From Cerrena zonata (lineage: Eukaryota; Basidiomycota; Agaricomycetes; Polyporales; Cerrenaceae), in the NCBI GenBank assembly GCA_038087015.1, contig JASBNA010000005.1, positions 124,001 through 188,000 of the forward strand: a DNA stretch of 64,000 bases, written 5' to 3'. The position numbers and the translations under genes were made by a program. Position 1 is the first letter of the stretch, and every line of letters starts with the position of its first letter. Below the pieces are notes generated by a model, which did no database searches, had not been told where the DNA came from, and worked only from the letters and a program-made list of their open reading frames with translations. Of the stretch, positions 11,478 through 21,875 are shown one piece after another.

Positions 11478-14400
11478 ATGCGAGTGCTGAACACTGTACT
11501 GCTATTAGTAGCAGTACCCACTGCTCTCGCAGTCAAAACACAAGACTTCAAGACATGTTCTCAAGCTGGCTTCTGTAGGCGGGGACGGGCACTTGCAGCT
11601 CGTGCACAAGAGAACCCGGCTTCGTGGACGTCGCCTTACAGCGTGGATGCAGGGTCTCTCGCCATATCTGCTGACCAGGCATCGTTTACCGCTGCAGTAA
11701 AATCTTCATTGTATCCCCAGATCAAGTTTGGGCTAGACGTACGGGTGCACGATGACGGTATTGTGCGTGTTCGGATGGATGAAGTCGATGGTCTTCGGAA
11801 ACATTACGACGAGGCTGCATCTTGGGCCCTAATTGCTGATCCCACTGTCAGCAAAAACGTCAAGTGGACCATAGGCAAGAAAGAAGTTCGCGCAAAGTAT
11901 GGTCCCAAGAAGGACGTTGAGATCGTTGTTGCCTTTGAACCGCTCAAGGTCACCCTATTCCGCGGCGGAAAGGAACAAATCGTCATCAACGGTCGTGGAC
12001 TGCTACATATGGAACACTTCAGGACGAAAGCTGCTGAACAGGCTCAGACGACAGAGGAGGGCTTGAATACCGAGGATGCACAGACTGTTCTCAGCACAAA
12101 CAACCCTCGTGCTTGGTTCGAGGGAGACACTGAGGATGCTTACTGGGAAGAACAATGGTCATCGTGGACAGATTCCAAGCCCAAAGGTCTGTACTTCTCT
12201 GGTCTACGGACATTTCCAATATTTATACCATCGCAGGGCCCGAGTCCTTGTCGCTCGATATCACCTTCCCCAACCACGGTCATGTCTATGGTATTCCTCA
12301 GCACGCCAGCACACTCTCTTTGCGCACAACCACAGGCGAATCGCCGTACTACACTGACCCTTACCGTCTCTATAACGCTGACACATTCGAATACCTCGCG
12401 GATTCTACCATGTCATTATATGGTTCCATCCCTCTGATGCATGCACACTCCGCAGACTCTACCGTCGCTGTCTTCAATGCTATTGGCTCAGAGACGTGGA
12501 TCGACGTATCTCATCCTACCGACAAATCGACTGAGACACACTGGATCTCAGAGTCTGGTATTCTCGATATCTTCATTCTCCCCGGCCCTAAACCCGAGGA
12601 TATATTTGAGCAGTGGGCCCGACTTACCGGTGCATCTGTTCTTCCCGCAGAGTGGTCGCTTGGGTATCACCAGTGCCGCTGGAACTACGTGAGCTCAGAT
12701 GATGTTCGTCAGGTACAGAAGAGATTCGACGAGGAGGATATCCCTGTTGATGTCTTCTGGCTCGATATTGAGTATGCAGAGGAGCACAAGTACTTTATGT
12801 GGGATGAGAAGTCATTCCCTGATCCTGTTGAAATGGCTAACGATGTTTCGGCCAATGCTCGCAAGGTAAATGTCTTGAGTTTTGCGCTCCATCTTCCGTG
12901 CTAACATGTGCATCTAGACGGTTGCGATCATAGATCCTCACTTGAAACGTGTCTCGACGTTCCCCGTCTATCAGGAAGCCCACGAGAATGGCTACCTCGT
13001 CAAGACCAAAGACAGCAACGAATATGAAGGCTGGTGTTGGAGTGGTAACAGCGCCTGGCCAGATTTCTTCAACCCTGCTAGCTGGGAATGGTGGCACCAA
13101 TTATTCAAGACTGAGAAAATTGAAGGCAAATTTACTTGGGTCGATAGCACCAAGGACGTTCATATTTGGAACGACATGAACGAGGTTAGTGGTGTTTGGA
13201 CTATGTCATTCAATTGGATGCTGACTGGTATCTAGCCTGCCATTTTCAACGGTCCTGAGATCAGCATGCCAAGAGATAACATTCATCATGGCGGTTGGGA
13301 ACATCGGGATTTACACAACATTAATGGCATGCTTTTCGTAAGTCTCATTATTTTTATGATGAATCATGATTGCAAACATTTTATCTTCTAGTCAAACCAA
13401 ACGTACCAAGGTGTCTTGAAGCGTACTAACCCAGCCGAACGACCATTCGTCCTTACCCGTTCATTCTATGCCGGCTCTCAGCGTTTTGGTGCTATGTGGA
13501 CTGGTGATAACCTCGGTACTTGGGAGCACATGGCTGTGGGTATCAAGATGGTTCTCACCAACAGCATCGCTGGTTTCGCTTTCAGTGGATGTAAGTTGTC
13601 TCTGCTATCTCCTCCTGGCAATCGTTAATCGCGGCCTGATAGCTGACGTTGGTGGTTTCTTTGGAAACCCTGAGCCAGAGATGCTCACCCGTTGGTATCA
13701 AGTTGGTATATTCAGCCCCTTCCTCCGTGCTCACGCACATATCGATACCAAGAGACGTGAACCGTACTTGCTTGACGAGCCGTACAAGAGTATCATCCGA
13801 GACACCCTTCGCTTGAGATACGCCATGTTACCTGTTTGGTACACGGCCTTCCGCGAGGCCTAGCGTCAGGGGTATCCCCGTGGTCAGGCCTCATTATGCT
13901 GTCTTCCCTGGCGATGAGAATGGCTTCGCCCTCGACGATCAATTCTTCGTTGGTGGCTCAGGGTCTTTTGGTTAAGCCTGTCACTGAGAAGGGCGCCACT
14001 GAGGTCTCTGTTTATCTTCCAGCTGAAGAACAAGTGCGTATTGAGCTTCTGTTCTTGTTGTTGTCTGACTGACAGTACTGGCAATAGCCATACTATGATT
14101 ACTTTAATCATCGAGTCTATCGCTCGACCTCCAAGGGTAAGAACGTCGCCATCCCTGCTGCCTTGGATCAGATTCCTCTCCTCATCCGTGGTGGCTCCAT
14201 TATCCCTACTCGCGAACGTCCCAGACGCTCATCTCCACTCATGAAGAACGACCCCTTCACCCTCCGTATTGCCCTTGACAAAACATCCAACGCCCGCGGA
14301 GAGCTTTACATCGACGACGGTGTTTCCTATAACCACGAACAGGGACAAATTGTCTGGCGGGAATTCAAAGCAGCGAAGGCTGGCAAGGGTATCAAGATCT

Positions 14401-14699
14401 CCAGCCACGATCTCGTCAAAGCCAAACCTTCTGATGCTGTTGACGGAGTCGCTTTAACCCAGTATAACTCTGCAAATGAGTTCGCCAAGAGTATTGCGCA
14501 CGTTCGGGTGGAGAAGGTTGTTGTTCTCGGATTGGAGAAGAAGCCTTCGAGTGTGAAGGTTGCTGGTGGTCAGGAAGTCGAGTTTGACTTTATTCCTGGT
14601 GAAGCTGCTTCAGGGAAGAAGGAAGGTACTTCGAGCGTTTTGATCATCAAGGATCCCAAGGTTGCAGTTGTTACTGACTGGGAGATCATTGTGTCGTGA
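11478..14699 (+). CDS. ROT2: ER alpha-glucosidase II catalytic (alpha) subunit, GH31
   Basis: Trims the two inner alpha-1,3-glucoses from N-linked glycans in the ER, controlling the calnexin cycle. The ATG at 11478 opens a signal peptide ([19 protein letters not shown]). Then follow the N-terminal GH31 beta domain (about 11,600-12,600), the catalytic barrel starting at [14 protein letters not shown], the [10 protein letters not shown] strand, the nucleophile segment VHIWNDMNE (about 13,160), and the acid/base region after the [14 protein letters not shown] exon. Introns found at 12187-12236, 12866-12917, then near 13,184, 13,337, 13,590, and 14034-14087. Two places need a single extra T removed to keep the conserved frame: 13861 (FREA then [14 protein letters not shown]) and within 13964-13969 ([10 protein letters not shown] then [10 protein letters not shown]). 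The protein is otherwise complete and ends at WEIIVS. No HDEL signal, as expected: the beta subunit retains this enzyme. Confidence 0.9.
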
Positions 14700-15333
14700 G
14701 GACATCTCGCGATATTGTATTCACAAATGCATTATTTATATAGACCATTTTCTGTTCAATCGCTCTCAGTTGATTATACCCAAGTATCATTCTAAGCACA
14801 AGTAGGTGTCTGTTCTATAGCTTTTTCCTTCTCCATTGCCCAAACTATTTAACTCACCTTCGAAGCCAATGGCACATAACTCGATGGACTTTGGGCGTAC
14901 AGGCAAGTGCAATACTATCTACAAGTCAACCGTGAAACCATTTACTCTTTCCGATAAAGCATATTCGTGCAAAGTTCCGTATCCGAATAACCGAGTGGGA
15001 GGGCTCTTGGTTTCATTCGTATTGAAAGAAAAGCTCTGGCTCATTGTGTTTACCATCAAGATCAGTGTGTACGCTTCAATGGAGGATAACAATATGATTG
15101 GTTCGTATTCAAACTACGTTAGGGTCGTTGACTAAGCGAGATGTCAAAGAACCTAAGCGTTTGTTACTCTGTTGTCCTCTCAACCAAAACGTGTCTCGGG
15201 TTCTACGTAAGTGAACCGTCTTTGTCGTTTACTGGCTTGCATGATGCATTGACCTCCTCTCAAAGACGAAACCACCTAAGCACGTGGTGCATCGGACAAT
15301 AACAATCGGTCGGGGGCCAAAGGACCGATCCAT
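14700..15333. other. intergenic, no supported gene
   Basis: Between the glucosidase stop and the next promoter. An 88-codon frame from an ATG at 14869 to 15135 has no recognisable domain and no conserved-looking features. Confidence 0.4.
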
Positions 15334-15343
15334 TATTTAAATA
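15334..15343 (+). promoter_or_regulatory. TATA-like element TATTTAAATA
   Basis: AT-rich TATA-like box 68-77 bp upstream of the ATG at 15411, followed by a pyrimidine-rich stretch, a usual fungal core-promoter arrangement. Confidence 0.45.
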
Positions 15344-15410
15344 TGCGACACAGTCGGTCTTTGCCTTGGTTCGTCTCTACTGCCACTCTCTCCCCCAACC
15401 TCCAAGGCCC

Positions 15411-16146
15411 ATGCATGTTCATAATGGCTCTTCTATGGCTTCTACAGGAAACCGACTGTCAGCTGGGCGTACTCAGGCCAACGAGGTAGGCCACTTCGCT
15501 ATCCATCCATGTTGACCTCCTGAAATTATTCTTATAGAGAGAATATGGTATATATGAGAATAACTGGGGTGTTGCTACGAGAACGATAGTGAATGAAGAT
15601 GAGGAAGATCGATGCTCTGGCAGCACTTTTCTAGCCTCGACACCGTCGACAACTCTTAGCACAGAAGTACCCTTGGCACGGTCTGACAGCAACTGGTCTG
15701 TGACCAACTTCGTTGATCAGTATTACTCGGACTACGCTCCAGGTCATCTTGAACCTACACAAGACGCTACCAGACATGAGCTGGTAGAACTTGGAGGCCT
15801 GGACTCTGAGCCGACGTCGTCCTACCATGGTCAGGGCGGCAAACATGGCCCGTCTCTGGATAATGGACACAAGAAGTCCAAGAAGAGATACAATCCCAAA
15901 CTTGTAATCGATCCCCATCTAGATGTCTATTCCAATACACCCGAGCCACGGCAAACGAAAGAGTTGACTCCTATACACCCCACCCGGCGACATGCATGGT
16001 ATGTAAGTATCCCAGGCTGGCCGGGGGAACTATTAAATCAAGACGGGGACCAAGATGGGGACGACATGGCACATGGCACCAAGAAGAAAGGCGGACGCAT
16101 GAGCCTCAAAAACGTTTTCCGTCGCGGTGGAGGAGATGGAGCTTGA
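15411..16146 (+). CDS. hypothetical protein, 227 residues, acidic middle and basic C-terminus
   Basis: Two exons: 15411-15485 and 15538-16146, joined across a 52-nt GT-AG intron in phase 0. The ATG at 15411 is supported by the TATA-like box about 70 bp upstream. The protein is mostly polar and likely disordered. It has an acidic stretch after residue 40 (NEDEEDR), a central HKKSKKRYNPKLVIDPH segment, an HAWYVSIPGWPGELLNQ patch that is the most hydrophobic part, and a basic tail MSLKNVFRRGGGDGA. I recognise no family. The coherent exon structure and promoter make it a likely real gene. Confidence 0.6.
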
Positions 16147-16674
16147 TGGTTCCTCCCTCTTTACTCTCATTTGCATGAAAACTACATTATTACATGTATT
16201 ATTCCTTTTAATAGGTAAGTTCTCCATTTTTATATATTCGACTACCTTGAACAATCGACTTAACATTGACAGGCGGGACCTAATATTACTATAAAGCCTG
16301 CAGTGCTCTATGACCTGCTTGAATCCCGCTCTGTAAAAATATGCTTCATCTCTAGGGTATGCTTTAGTATGTGTAAGACGATTACCTCGTTTGATTGAGG
16401 AGGACTCGGAGGATGTATATTCCGGAAACAGTCTCAGAAGTACTAGATTTAGCAATGTCTTTCGAAAATAACATGTCCAAATACCGCCACGTGTTTCGAG
16501 TTATCATGATAGTGGTTTCTGCGTTTGAACTTTGGACACTCAGCATCTCTTAGGGACAGGCCCGCCACGATCCAGCGATCTTGAACTCTCCAACGAGTCA
16601 ACAACTATCTACAGAAATTTGGGTAAGGGAATAGGCTATTTGACCAGTTTATTGAATTCCAATGTCGCTCCTAG

Positions 16675-18459
16675 ATGTCTGATGAAATACATTCCATGAT
16701 CATCGGTCTCAAAAACCTCAATCTATACACGGATGAAGGGAGTAGTACCAATGTCAACCTAGTGGACGGGGCTTCGGATCGCGACACCATTATCCAACAC
16801 CAGCCTTCGCTAATTCCCTCTCTCCGTGATGACAACATGCACCTACCTATTTCTAAACTCCCTCCCGAGATCGTTTGCGTCATTCTACGTTACATATCGC
16901 AAGACCCTCGATACACTGCGTACCAATGGATACACATAACCCACATCTATCATTATTGGAGAATGATAGCGTTGTCAGACACTCGCTTATGGAGTACCAT
17001 TTACTTATGCCATCCTAACCTCATGGATGAGGTATTGGAACGAGTTAAAGACACGCACTTACACGTCATTATTGATTGTTCTCAAGAGTGCTCTCGCCAT
17101 AGCATTCTCACCATGCCCAAACCTCATCTTCCTACTTGGACTGCACTTGCAATGTCCAAAATCACGCGTATCTGGAACAAGGCATCTCACCTGACAATAC
17201 ATTGGGATAAGTCATGCGTTGTGCGAGAACTACTGCAGTGCCTAGGACCTTCTAAGGTTACATTTCCCGACCTCACTACCCTTTCTGTAGAGGGGGACTG
17301 TAGTCATATATTTTCCCCCAATGCAGTATGTGTCTCTACACTGCTGTCCATTGTCACATTCTCTTCCCTCCAATCCCTCCGTCTTCCACATTTACCGGCG
17401 CCTTGTAAGGACCTCGCATTCCCTCCGATTTCATTGACGAGATTAGAGGTTGCGCCCGTCACCGGGCACCGAGGAGATGTCAAAGGTGCCCTGGTTATAC
17501 TCGCAAAGCTACCCAACCTTCAATTTCTATCCTTACGACTCACCAAGGACGACTCGGAGTCAATCATACCACAAGCAGCTATAACACTACCGTACCTTCG
17601 TGAATTACACATCAACGCTCACACGAAGACCGCACACATTTTATTAGAAAGCATTACTCGTCCAATTGACACAGCACTCTTTCTAAACGTCTACGATGGT
17701 TGCAGAAGAGACATCTCAGAAAGTCAAGGATCCAAAGCCATGTGCGACACGCTTATGTTGTTATTTGCTTCAACTCCATCGTTCAAAAGCATATCTTTGC
17801 GAACGGAAATCACGAACTCGGACATGTATACTGTTAGTCCATCGGTCTCGAACCCAGAACACGCCGTTGTACGCTCCATCGCCTATCAGAGCCATCGTGC
17901 ACTCGACGTCTTCCATAAGATATTGAATCGGACTCCGTTGGCGAGTTTGCAGCATCTACGTTGGGACGTCTGTCTAAGATTAGGTCCGGAGGGGTATCGC
18001 CAAGAATATTACCCCCCCAAGACTGTCGAGTTTTATACATCGTTCAACAATTTGGAGCACCTTACAAATTTGGATATATACAGTGCGGACACTGTAGCGG
18101 TCATTGAAAACCACATTTGGACATCTGGCACCCCTCTGGTTTTTCCGCAGCTCCAGAAGCTGTGTTTCTTCAAAAAGTACTGGTTGAGCAGTTGGTATTC
18201 GAGAACAACGAATCTTACCCAAGCCCTCAAAGAACTCGCCCGGAGTATCAGAGCCCAGATGTTGCTCGTCCCGAGCCTTCAGGTGGTAGCATTTTATGGC
18301 ATCGATTTTTGTCAGGAGAATGAACATGAAATATTGACCGATGCACTATGCGACCAGCGATCCCTGAGCCATACTAATGTTAGAGTTTCCCAGCTCAATC
18401 AAGCCATCGAAATTGACATCCCACTAGCTGACGACCAGCACCTCATTCTAGCGGATTAG
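16675..18459 (+). CDS. F-box-like / leucine-rich-repeat protein (intact paralog)
   Basis: Single-exon gene of 594 codons from the ATG at 16675. Residues about 55-110 form the F-box-like region (LPISKLPPEIVCVILRYISQ ... HIYHYWRMIALSDTRLWSTI). The rest is a leucine-rich-repeat-like horseshoe (for example TLSVEGDCSHIF, LQSLRLPHLPAP, LTRLEVAPVTG, LQFLSLRL, LRELHINAH). Members of this fungal expansion are thought to recruit substrates to SCF E3 ligases. The F-box core and the repeat order match the gene at 8307-10034, so the two are dispersed inverted duplicates about 6.6 kb apart, separated by the glucosidase gene. Ligand unknown. Confidence 0.8.
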   Translation: MSDEIHSMIIGLKNLNLYTDEGSSTNVNLVDGASDRDTIIQHQPSLIPSLRDDNMHLPISKLPPEIVCVILRYISQDPRYTAYQWIHITHIYHYWRMIALSDTRLWSTIYLCHPNLMDEVLERVKDTHLHVIIDCSQECSRHSILTMPKPHLPTWTALAMSKITRIWNKASHLTIHWDKSCVVRELLQCLGPSKVTFPDLTTLSVEGDCSHIFSPNAVCVSTLLSIVTFSSLQSLRLPHLPAPCKDLAFPPISLTRLEVAPVTGHRGDVKGALVILAKLPNLQFLSLRLTKDDSESIIPQAAITLPYLRELHINAHTKTAHILLESITRPIDTALFLNVYDGCRRDISESQGSKAMCDTLMLLFASTPSFKSISLRTEITNSDMYTVSPSVSNPEHAVVRSIAYQSHRALDVFHKILNRTPLASLQHLRWDVCLRLGPEGYRQEYYPPKTVEFYTSFNNLEHLTNLDIYSADTVAVIENHIWTSGTPLVFPQLQKLCFFKKYWLSSWYSRTTNLTQALKELARSIRAQMLLVPSLQVVAFYGIDFCQENEHEILTDALCDQRSLSHTNVRVSQLNQAIEIDIPLADDQHLILAD

Positions 18460-18764
18460 TTCTGACCAGTCAACACGATTAGCATAATCATTATCTGACA
18501 TGTATTCCTGACCTTCTACCGTGTTGAGAGACCAAATGTAGATAGAGATATTCAAGGTTTCGAAATTTTAATATTCAGTCCGTAGCGTTCACAGTGACTG
18601 TGGGCAGAAACGTGCGATACCCTTCTGACGGAGGCACCATTTTTGGCGACACTCTGACCTGTATAAGGACGGACCGTTCATTCCGAACAATGTCGTATGG
18701 AGAGGATCTGCTGACCAACATCGGGACCGTCCGAGTAGATTAGAGTATTTGAGCACCCAAAACA

Positions 18765-18770
18765 TATAAA
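18765..18770 (+). promoter_or_regulatory. TATA box
   Basis: TATAAA only 14 bp before the first ATG (18784) but 70 bp before the second (18841), which favours translation from the second ATG. Confidence 0.45.
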
Positions 18771-18840
18771 GGTCCTACTTCCAATGACGTTCGCAAGCGA
18801 GTACATAACTACCACCCGTCACAGCGATACACCCCAAACC

Positions 18841-19533
18841 ATGTCCAACCCAAAGATGAAGATCATCGACCTCACCCATCCGCTCGTTCCCTCTAACGTT
18901 TTCTCATGTCCCGGACACCCAGCATACACTGCCGACCGCACCATGAACCTTGCGAAAGGTGATTTAGCCAACGTACACACCCTGACCATCGGCACACACA
19001 CGGGCACACACATTGACGCACCGTACCATTTCTTCGAGAACGGGATCAAAGTCGATGAGTTGGACTTATCGCTCCTTACGGCAGCTCCAGCTATTCTTGT
19101 AGACGTGAGGAGCAAGAGAGCGCACGAGGTCATCACATGGGAAGACCTCGCGCCATACGTTGGGAGGATGAAGTCCGGAGTAGCAGTCCTATTGTGCACA
19201 GGGTGGTCGAAATACTGGGGTCAATCGAATTACACGGACCATCCCTATCTCGACGGGGAGGCGTCGAAGAAAATGGTGGACCTCGGAGTGAAGGTTGTCG
19301 GTATAGATGCAATGAGTCCAGACGAGGTAGATCCGAAGAAGGGTGCTTGCATAGATGTGCACAATGTGGTCTTGGGAAATGGGGGTGTGATAGTGGAGAA
19401 CCTGAATAGGCTGGAGGAGATCATCGAGAGTGGGATACAGTTGGAAGATTTGGTGGTCAGTTTACTGCCATTGAGGTTGACGAGCTTGGATGGGAGTCCG
19501 GTGAGAGCGGTAGCTTGGGAATCTAGCAGGTAG
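18841..19533 (+). CDS. cyclase-family protein (kynurenine formamidase-like metal hydrolase)
   Basis: Member of the cyclase/KynB family of metal-dependent amidohydrolases. It has the N-terminal IDLTHPLVPSNVFSCPGHP, the hallmark metal-binding motif THTGTHIDAPYHF (H-x-G-T-H-x-D-x-P-x-H), the LLCTGWSKYWG segment, a second region VVGIDAMSPDE, and a C-terminal LTSLDGSPVRAVA. No introns. The upstream in-frame ATG at 18784 would add 19 residues, but a TATA box at 18765 makes the ATG at 18841 (MSNPKMKIIDLTHP, 230 residues) more likely and fits the length of the paralog next door. Substrate may be N-formylkynurenine or another cyclic amide or ester; sequence alone does not decide. It converges with that paralog, with 15 bp between stop codons. 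Confidence 0.85.
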   Translation: MSNPKMKIIDLTHPLVPSNVFSCPGHPAYTADRTMNLAKGDLANVHTLTIGTHTGTHIDAPYHFFENGIKVDELDLSLLTAAPAILVDVRSKRAHEVITWEDLAPYVGRMKSGVAVLLCTGWSKYWGQSNYTDHPYLDGEASKKMVDLGVKVVGIDAMSPDEVDPKKGACIDVHNVVLGNGGVIVENLNRLEEIIESGIQLEDLVVSLLPLRLTSLDGSPVRAVAWESSR

Positions 19534-19548
19534 CATACCAGGAGTACA

Positions 19549-20226
19549 TCAAGCACACGTAATGTTTCTCGAGGCAAAAGCACGTATAGGAGAACCATCA
19601 CAATGTCCAAGCTTTAGCGGAACCAAATTGACAGACCAATCACCTTCTTGGATAGCGGCCAAGTTGGTAAGGTTCTCTGCGATGAGCCCGTCCGCTCCCA
19701 AGATGGCTCGGTGGACGCCAACATCACCTTCGACAGTACTATGTACATGTGTTTCGTCAGGACTGAGCGTATCGATTCCTATGACACGTATACCCGTTTC
19801 TAAAATTCGCTGGGCAGCCTGAGAGTCAAGAAACGGGTGATCGTAGTACTTCGGGGTCCCCCATTCCTTTGACCAGTCTGTCCTGAGAAGCACAATAGCA
19901 CCTTCTCTCGCACCTTGCCGCATCTTTGCTTCGTATGAACGTATGACGTCCCATGTTATGCGCTCTCTTGGTCCTTTACCAGTCGCGTCGATAACAATGC
20001 AAGGCCCGATGAAACGAGAGAGAGGAACTTGATCAATAGTTTGACCATCCTCAAGGATGTGATAAGGTGCATCGATATGAGTCCCACTGTGAGAGCCAAT
20101 TGAGATAGATTGGACATTCCAACCGTCCTTTTGGACAGTCAATGCTGGGCAACATGAATATTGGGGGTCGCCAGGATATATCGAGATATTTTCGTCCAGC
20201 GTATGTGAAAGGTCAACGAGGTCCAT
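19549..20226 (-). CDS. cyclase-family protein (kynurenine formamidase-like metal hydrolase), second copy
   Basis: Single-exon 225-residue protein from the ATG at 20226 (MDLVDLSHTLDENISIYPGD). It shows the metal motif SHSGTHIDAPYHI, the conserved VLLRTDWSKEWG, RVIGIDTLSPDE and the C-terminal GHCDGSPIRAFA. All putative metal ligands are kept, so it should be active. Compared with the + strand copy it shares motifs in order but is clearly diverged, so the duplication is not recent. Stop codons of the two genes are only 15 bp apart, so their 3' UTRs must overlap. Its promoter is shared, divergently, with GEP4. Confidence 0.85.
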   Translation of the reverse strand: MDLVDLSHTLDENISIYPGDPQYSCCPALTVQKDGWNVQSISIGSHSGTHIDAPYHILEDGQTIDQVPLSRFIGPCIVIDATGKGPRERITWDVIRSYEAKMRQGAREGAIVLLRTDWSKEWGTPKYYDHPFLDSQAAQRILETGIRVIGIDTLSPDETHVHSTVEGDVGVHRAILGADGLIAENLTNLAAIQEGDWSVNLVPLKLGHCDGSPIRAFASRNITCA

Positions 20227-20797
20227 GACAGAAAGAATGATCCAGGTATATTATATGTACGCGCCGAGTGAGTGAGATGTGAGTAAGATGATGGCGTGCT
20301 GCAACAGCTTGCTGTTAACACCGCGTGAAATCGTAAGTGATAGAGGTTCCTCTTGAAAACAGCTAGTAAAATGATCGATAAGTATCGTCCAATCAGGCAG
20401 GTGTAATGGTTCGTGACATGCAGCACGCACTAGCAGAGCTAGCCCAGCAATACAACACATAGAGGATATATTCCAACTTACATGCATACATTTGTTATAT
20501 CTTGAGAACACTCAAGCATAATATCAATGTCATCGTTTTATTATCGAGTTTCAGTTGTTGGAACTTGGTTTAAATTAGATGTTTGTTATAAGTGAGGGTG
20601 CTCTGGCTAGTAATTTGTCTAGCCTCTATAGTGTAGGCTCAATAATGGTGTCCGTATACTCTGTTATCTCTAGAAGGACTCAGAACGATCATTAAATATG
20701 TCTCCGAAGTGAGATTGCCTAATTCGTACATGATCACGTGCTGCGCCCACTATGCAGAGCAGTTGTTTCGGGCCCCAACGCTTGCTCAACGTTCACT
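20227..20797. promoter_or_regulatory. divergent promoter region between cyclase 2 and GEP4
   Basis: About 570 bp between two divergent start codons. No further gene is seen; specific sites were not resolved. Confidence 0.35.
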
Positions 20798-21851
20798 ATG
20801 CCTTTCAACGTCTCGGGCACCCTAGTATCTCTACATCTTCTCATAAACCCGCGGATACTAATCCCGTCAATAATCATCAAAGGTGAGAACCATACGATCT
20901 CGTTTCTGTTCTGCGGACCCAATATTTGTTGTAGAAAGACATTCGCCAATTGCAATTCCATGAGCTAAGAAAGGCAGGGTATAAGGGTGCAATATTTGAT
21001 AAGGATAATTGCTTGGTGTGTATTTCCTTCTCAAAGTTTCAGTTGAGATATTTATGTCCTTGACGTTCTCCCTAGACAATACCACATCACGACCAACTTG
21101 TCCCAGAGTTAAACGTCTGTTTCTAAGCAAATAAGTTATACTACTGGATTCTGATTCTTTATGAATAGGATGCATGGAAGGAATGTCGCGAAACATTTGG
21201 AGATGCAAACGTTTTAATCGTGAGCAACTCTGCCGGGACGAAGTTAGACGCGGGCGACATACAGGTGTGCACCAGCTTGCATGTCCTTTTCGTCCGTGTT
21301 ATGGTTTAACATTCATATAGGCTGAATCCGTATCGCATCACTTGTCGACACCCGTTCTCAGACACAAAAACCTCAAGCCCTCCTTCGCTTGTATATCCAC
21401 GATTCGCAACTATTTCTCCTCGTTACCTACACCGATCAAAGATGACGAGCTCATCGTGGTCGGTGACCGCATCTTCACCGATATCGTCTTAGCGAATCGA
21501 ATGTCTCGTAAAATTCCCTCCCAAACCAAGACATCTGAGAAGGACTCTGAAAACTCTGCACCCACCGAGGCAATCCCACACTCGCCGTCTGTACACGCAC
21601 CACGGAGAACAGGCCCATTGTCTATATGGACTACAGGAGTATGGGAAAGAGAAAGTATGGCGTTTAGGTTTCTCGAGAAAAAGCTCTTGGATGGGGTGAA
21701 GAAATGGGTGGTAGACAGCAACAGCGTAGCGGTTCGTGGTGACGTCAATCATTTCGTTAAGGAGCTACCGCTTCCACCTCCACCTCCTCCGAAGAAGGAT
21801 AATATCTTCCGTCGTATTAATAGGTTCTTCAGTACAATACAGCGAGATTGA
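20798..21851 (+). CDS. GEP4: mitochondrial phosphatidylglycerophosphate phosphatase (HAD superfamily)
   Basis: Removes phosphate from phosphatidylglycerophosphate in the inner mitochondrial membrane, a step of cardiolipin synthesis. Five exons splice cleanly to 275 residues: 20798-20882, 20939-21015, 21076-21114, 21169-21264, 21321-21851. Exon 1 gives MPFNVSGTLVSLHLLINPR, the family N-terminus. Exon 2 holds HAD motif I (GAIFDKDNCL, first Asp the nucleophile). Exon 4 holds motif II (VLIVSNSAGT). Exon 5 gives TPVLRHKNLKPS (motif III Lys) and motif IV VVGDRIFTDIVLANRM. A proline-rich PLPPPPPP stretch near the end is an unusual extension. Convergent with the SLD7-like gene, with 24 bp between stops. 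Confidence 0.93.
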
Positions 21852-21875
21852 AATGACCATAAGCTATATTCTACA

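Noticed and set aside
14869..15135. 88-codon frame downstream of the glucosidase gene
   Set aside because: No domain, intron or promoter support.
18784..18840. Using the first ATG for the plus-strand cyclase
   Set aside because: A TATA box at 18765 leaves too little room for a transcription start before 18784; the second ATG also fits the paralog length.
20867..21208. Minus-strand frames opposite GEP4
   Set aside because: They are antisense shadows of GEP4 exons 2-4, which splice cleanly on the plus strand.
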